A DNA stretch of 64,000 nt from Acidimicrobiales bacterium (GTDB lineage: Bacteria > Actinomycetota > Acidimicrobiia > Acidimicrobiales > JAVJTC01), in NCBI GenBank assembly GCA_040219085.1, contig JAVJTC010000034.1:1-64000 (forward strand), written 5' to 3'. The notes below the pieces were generated by a model. That model worked only from the letters and a program-made list of their open reading frames with translations. It made no database searches and was not told where the DNA came from. Of this stretch, positions 62,136 through 64,000 are shown piece after piece; position 1 is the first letter of the stretch; each line of letters opens with the position of its first letter. Made by a program: the position numbers and the translations under genes.

Positions 62136-62797
62136 GTCGTTTCCCCCTTCCGGGCGAGCATGCGCCGCGCCCAGTCCTTCCATTCGGGATCGAGTTCCTC
62201 GACGTCGAGGAGTCTCTCGATCATCTCGCGTTCTCCCGCGTTGGCACGAACCATCATGTCGATGGTGACGCCATGGCCCGGTGGCCGTCCCACCTCGATC
62301 GTGTCGCCGGCTGTGACCGTGCCGCCTGTGGAGATCTCGAGATAGGTGCCGTTGCGGCGCGCTGCATCGAACCGTGCGACGAACGCGGCGTCGCCCATCG
62401 CCATCCCGAGCTTGAAGCAGGGGAACCTTGCGGTGCTGACGGCGAGCGTCGCCGAGCCGACGCGCCACGGCGTGCCTATCACCTGGTGTTGCAGGTCGAT
62501 CCCCTCGACGGTCAGGTTCTCGCCGAAGCGCGCCCACGGTACGGTTTCGCCGAGCTCGTCGCTCCACCACCGGTAGTCCTCGGCGGAGTAGGCGTAGACC
62601 GCCTTGTAGCGACCGCCGTGAACCCGCTGGTCGGACTGTTCATCGCCGCTCAGATTCACCCCGTCGACCAGAACGGGGCCGCTCACGGGCTTCTTCGCGA
62701 TCGACGAGGTCACCGCGCGCCCGTGCCATTCGACGGTGGTCGGGCGCCCTACGTTGACCTGCACTATCCGTGGAGCTTGGCGGTTTTCGGACGTCAC
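62132..62797 (-). CDS. MOSC domain protein, YiiM-like
   Basis: A 221-aa MOSC protein (molybdenum cofactor sulfurase C-terminal-like). Markers: IVQVNVGRPTTVEWHGR, VNLSGDEQSDQRVHGGRYKA, RFGENLTVEGID and the sulfur-carrying Cys in STARFPCFKLGMAMG. YiiM-like proteins use molybdenum cofactor to reduce N-hydroxylated compounds. A C-terminal helical tail (LLDVEELDPEWKDWARRML) is present. GTG start. First of the overlapping group with the VOC fusion and TrpB2, divergent from the antiporter. Confidence 0.88.
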   Translation of the reverse strand: MTSENRQAPRIVQVNVGRPTTVEWHGRAVTSSIAKKPVSGPVLVDGVNLSGDEQSDQRVHGGRYKAVYAYSAEDYRWWSDELGETVPWARFGENLTVEGIDLQHQVIGTPWRVGSATLAVSTARFPCFKLGMAMGDAAFVARFDAARRNGTYLEISTGGTVTAGDTIEVGRPPGHGVTIDMMVRANAGEREMIERLLDVEELDPEWKDWARRMLARKGETT

Positions 62798-62814
62798 TGT
62801 GCCATTCTGACCCG

Positions 62815-64000
62815 GTGACCGACCCGATGGTGCAACTCGCCGTCATCGTGGGACTCGGTGTCGGGTGTCAGTGGATCGGGGCCCGGATCGGGGTCCCGTC
62901 GATTCTCCTGCTGCTGGCGGGCGGGATTCTCGTCGGTCCGGTCAGCGACGTCGTCGAGCCCGACGCGCTCTTCGGCCCCCTCCTGTTCCCCGGGATATCA
63001 CTGGGCGTCGGGATCCTCCTGTTCGAAGGGGGCCTCGCCCTGCGTCGTGACGAGGTCGGTGCGGTGTCGCACCCGCTCGCCCGCCTCGTGACCATCGGCG
63101 CGGTCGTGACCTGGCTGATCGGCGCTGCGACGACGGCGCTGCTCTTCGACGTGACGAGCGAGGAGGCGCTGCTGACCGGCGCGATCCTCGTCGTGTCCGG
63201 TCCCACCGTCGTCCTCCCGCTGCTCCGGATCATCAACGCCCGACCGGCCTCGGCGTCGTTGTTGCGTTGGGAGGGCATCGTCATCGACCCGATCGGCGCC
63301 ATCCTCGCGGTGGTGGTCCTCGAAGCTGCGCTGGGCGCCGACGACGCCGCCTCGATCACGGGTCGGATCCTCGCCACACTCGGGGGTGGCGCGGCCGTCG
63401 GATTCGTCACCTCGCTGCTGCTCATCGAGGCGCTCGCCCGCCACTGGATCCCCGACCGGCTCCAGACGACGACGACGCTGGGCGCCGTCATGGCCGCCTT
63501 CACCGCCGCGGAACAGATCCAGGTCGAGGCGGGGCTGACGGCGACAACGGTGATGGGGATAATGCTCGCCAACCAGCGCCGGGCGCCGGCCGCCCACATC
63601 AAGGAGTTCGGGGAGGACCTCGGCGTGATCGTTCTCGGCTCGCTGTTCATCGTTCTCGGGGCACGGGTGGATCTCGACGACCTCGCTGAACACCTGGCAC
63701 CGTCACTGATCATCCTGGCGGTGCTCGTGGTCATCGCCCGGCCGCTTGCAGTCCTCCTCTCGACGTGGGGGACGAACGTGCCTGCGGCCGACCGCCGATT
63801 CGCGGCGGCCATGGCACCACGGGGCATCGTGGCGGCCGCCGTCGGGTCCCTGTTCGCCCTCGAACTGGAGGAACACGGGACCGAGTTCCCCGAGCTGGTG
63901 CCCATCGTCTTCACGGTCATCGTGGGCTCGGTGATCTTCTACGGTCTCACGGGTCGGCTCTTCGCCCGGGCGTTCCGGGTGGCGAGGGCGCAGGCGAAAG
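62815..64000 (+). CDS. Na+/H+ antiporter, CPA1 family (partial)
   Basis: At least 395 codons, cut by the right edge. About twelve hydrophobic segments are seen, beginning VQLAVIVGLGVGCQWIGARI and GVPSILLLLAGGILVGPV. The ion-path motif WEGIVIDPIGAILAVVVLEA and the C-terminal MAPRGIVAAAVGSLFALEL are typical of CPA1/NhaP-like proteins. It exchanges sodium or potassium for protons at the membrane. GTG 62815 is used because CATTCT ends 6 bases before it; ATG 62827 is the alternative. A cytoplasmic tail may follow beyond the window. Confidence 0.88.
   Translation, partial: MTDPMVQLAVIVGLGVGCQWIGARIGVPSILLLLAGGILVGPVSDVVEPDALFGPLLFPGISLGVGILLFEGGLALRRDEVGAVSHPLARLVTIGAVVTWLIGAATTALLFDVTSEEALLTGAILVVSGPTVVLPLLRIINARPASASLLRWEGIVIDPIGAILAVVVLEAALGADDAASITGRILATLGGGAAVGFVTSLLLIEALARHWIPDRLQTTTTLGAVMAAFTAAEQIQVEAGLTATTVMGIMLANQRRAPAAHIKEFGEDLGVIVLGSLFIVLGARVDLDDLAEHLAPSLIILAVLVVIARPLAVLLSTWGTNVPAADRRFAAAMAPRGIVAAAVGSLFALELEEHGTEFPELVPIVFTVIVGSVIFYGLTGRLFARAFRVARAQAK

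Overview
The window reads as a chromosomal segment of a high-GC actinobacterium, most likely class Acidimicrobiia. Support comes from a WhiB regulator, a DUF4235 protein, a GTP-type PEP carboxykinase, a mycothiol-isomerase-type domain, TadG-like and class F sortase surface genes, frequent GTG starts, 4-bp GTGA gene overlaps and several apparently leaderless genes. No rRNA, CRISPR array, integrase or insertion sequence was seen. The class call is an inference from gene families, not from a marker alignment.

Layout. 1-1921 (minus): start of an operon typical of group 3b [NiFe]-hydrogenase (Fe-S subunit, cNMP-domain protein, FAD/NAD subunit running off the left edge). 2052-5757 (plus): stress protein, alpha/beta hydrolase, and a paired two-subunit acyl-CoA dehydrogenase. 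5772-9386 (minus): RibBA with a degraded RibB half, an FAD oxidoreductase, and an anti-sigma/ECF sigma pair. 9606-11232 (plus): DUF4397 surface protein and class F sortase. 11263-17344: whiB, quinone oxidoreductase, and the conserved HTH-phoH-ybeY-CNNM-era run. 17366-20795 (minus): second ECF sigma/anti-sigma pair, a DinG-like helicase and a 57-aa membrane protein missed by length cut-offs. 20905-28236: uppS-recO, an RDD protein, glyS, dnaG-rpoD and two tRNAs. 28298-39305: HAD phosphatase, small heat-shock protein, transporter, a frameshifted molybdopterin oxidoreductase, a 1145-aa membrane protein with an unusual triple cysteine repeat, epoxide hydrolase and an alkaline-phosphatase-superfamily enzyme.

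40687-46139 (minus) is the highlight: a compact nine-gene bacterial microcompartment (BMC) operon, rpiB-deoC-BMC-T-BMC-H-EutN-aldehyde dehydrogenase-BMC-T-EutN-EutN. It fits the sugar-phosphate-utilising (SPU) BMC class known mostly from genome surveys. Deoxyribose-5-phosphate would be cleaved by DERA to acetaldehyde and glyceraldehyde-3-phosphate, and acetaldehyde oxidised to acetyl-CoA inside a protein shell. All three enzymes carry N-terminal helices that look like encapsulation peptides. No phosphotransacylase, alcohol dehydrogenase, transporter or dedicated regulator is present in the locus. A divergent coiled-coil gene shares its promoter region, and a hairpin lies just before the BMC-H gene.

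46216-64000: coiled-coil and YtxH-like proteins, L,D-transpeptidase, DsbA-family and hemerythrin-like proteins, a TadG-like protein, an XRE regulator, a zinc-ribbon membrane protein, DUF4332, an inositol-monophosphatase family enzyme, GTP-PEPCK, tRNA-Val, a second RDD protein, galactokinase, TrpB2, a glyoxalase-MDMPI fusion, a MOSC protein and a sodium/proton antiporter cut by the right edge. The longest gene-free stretches, 39306-39597 and 57443-57733, are both just under 300 bases. The first holds two strong hairpins; nothing recognisable was seen in the second.
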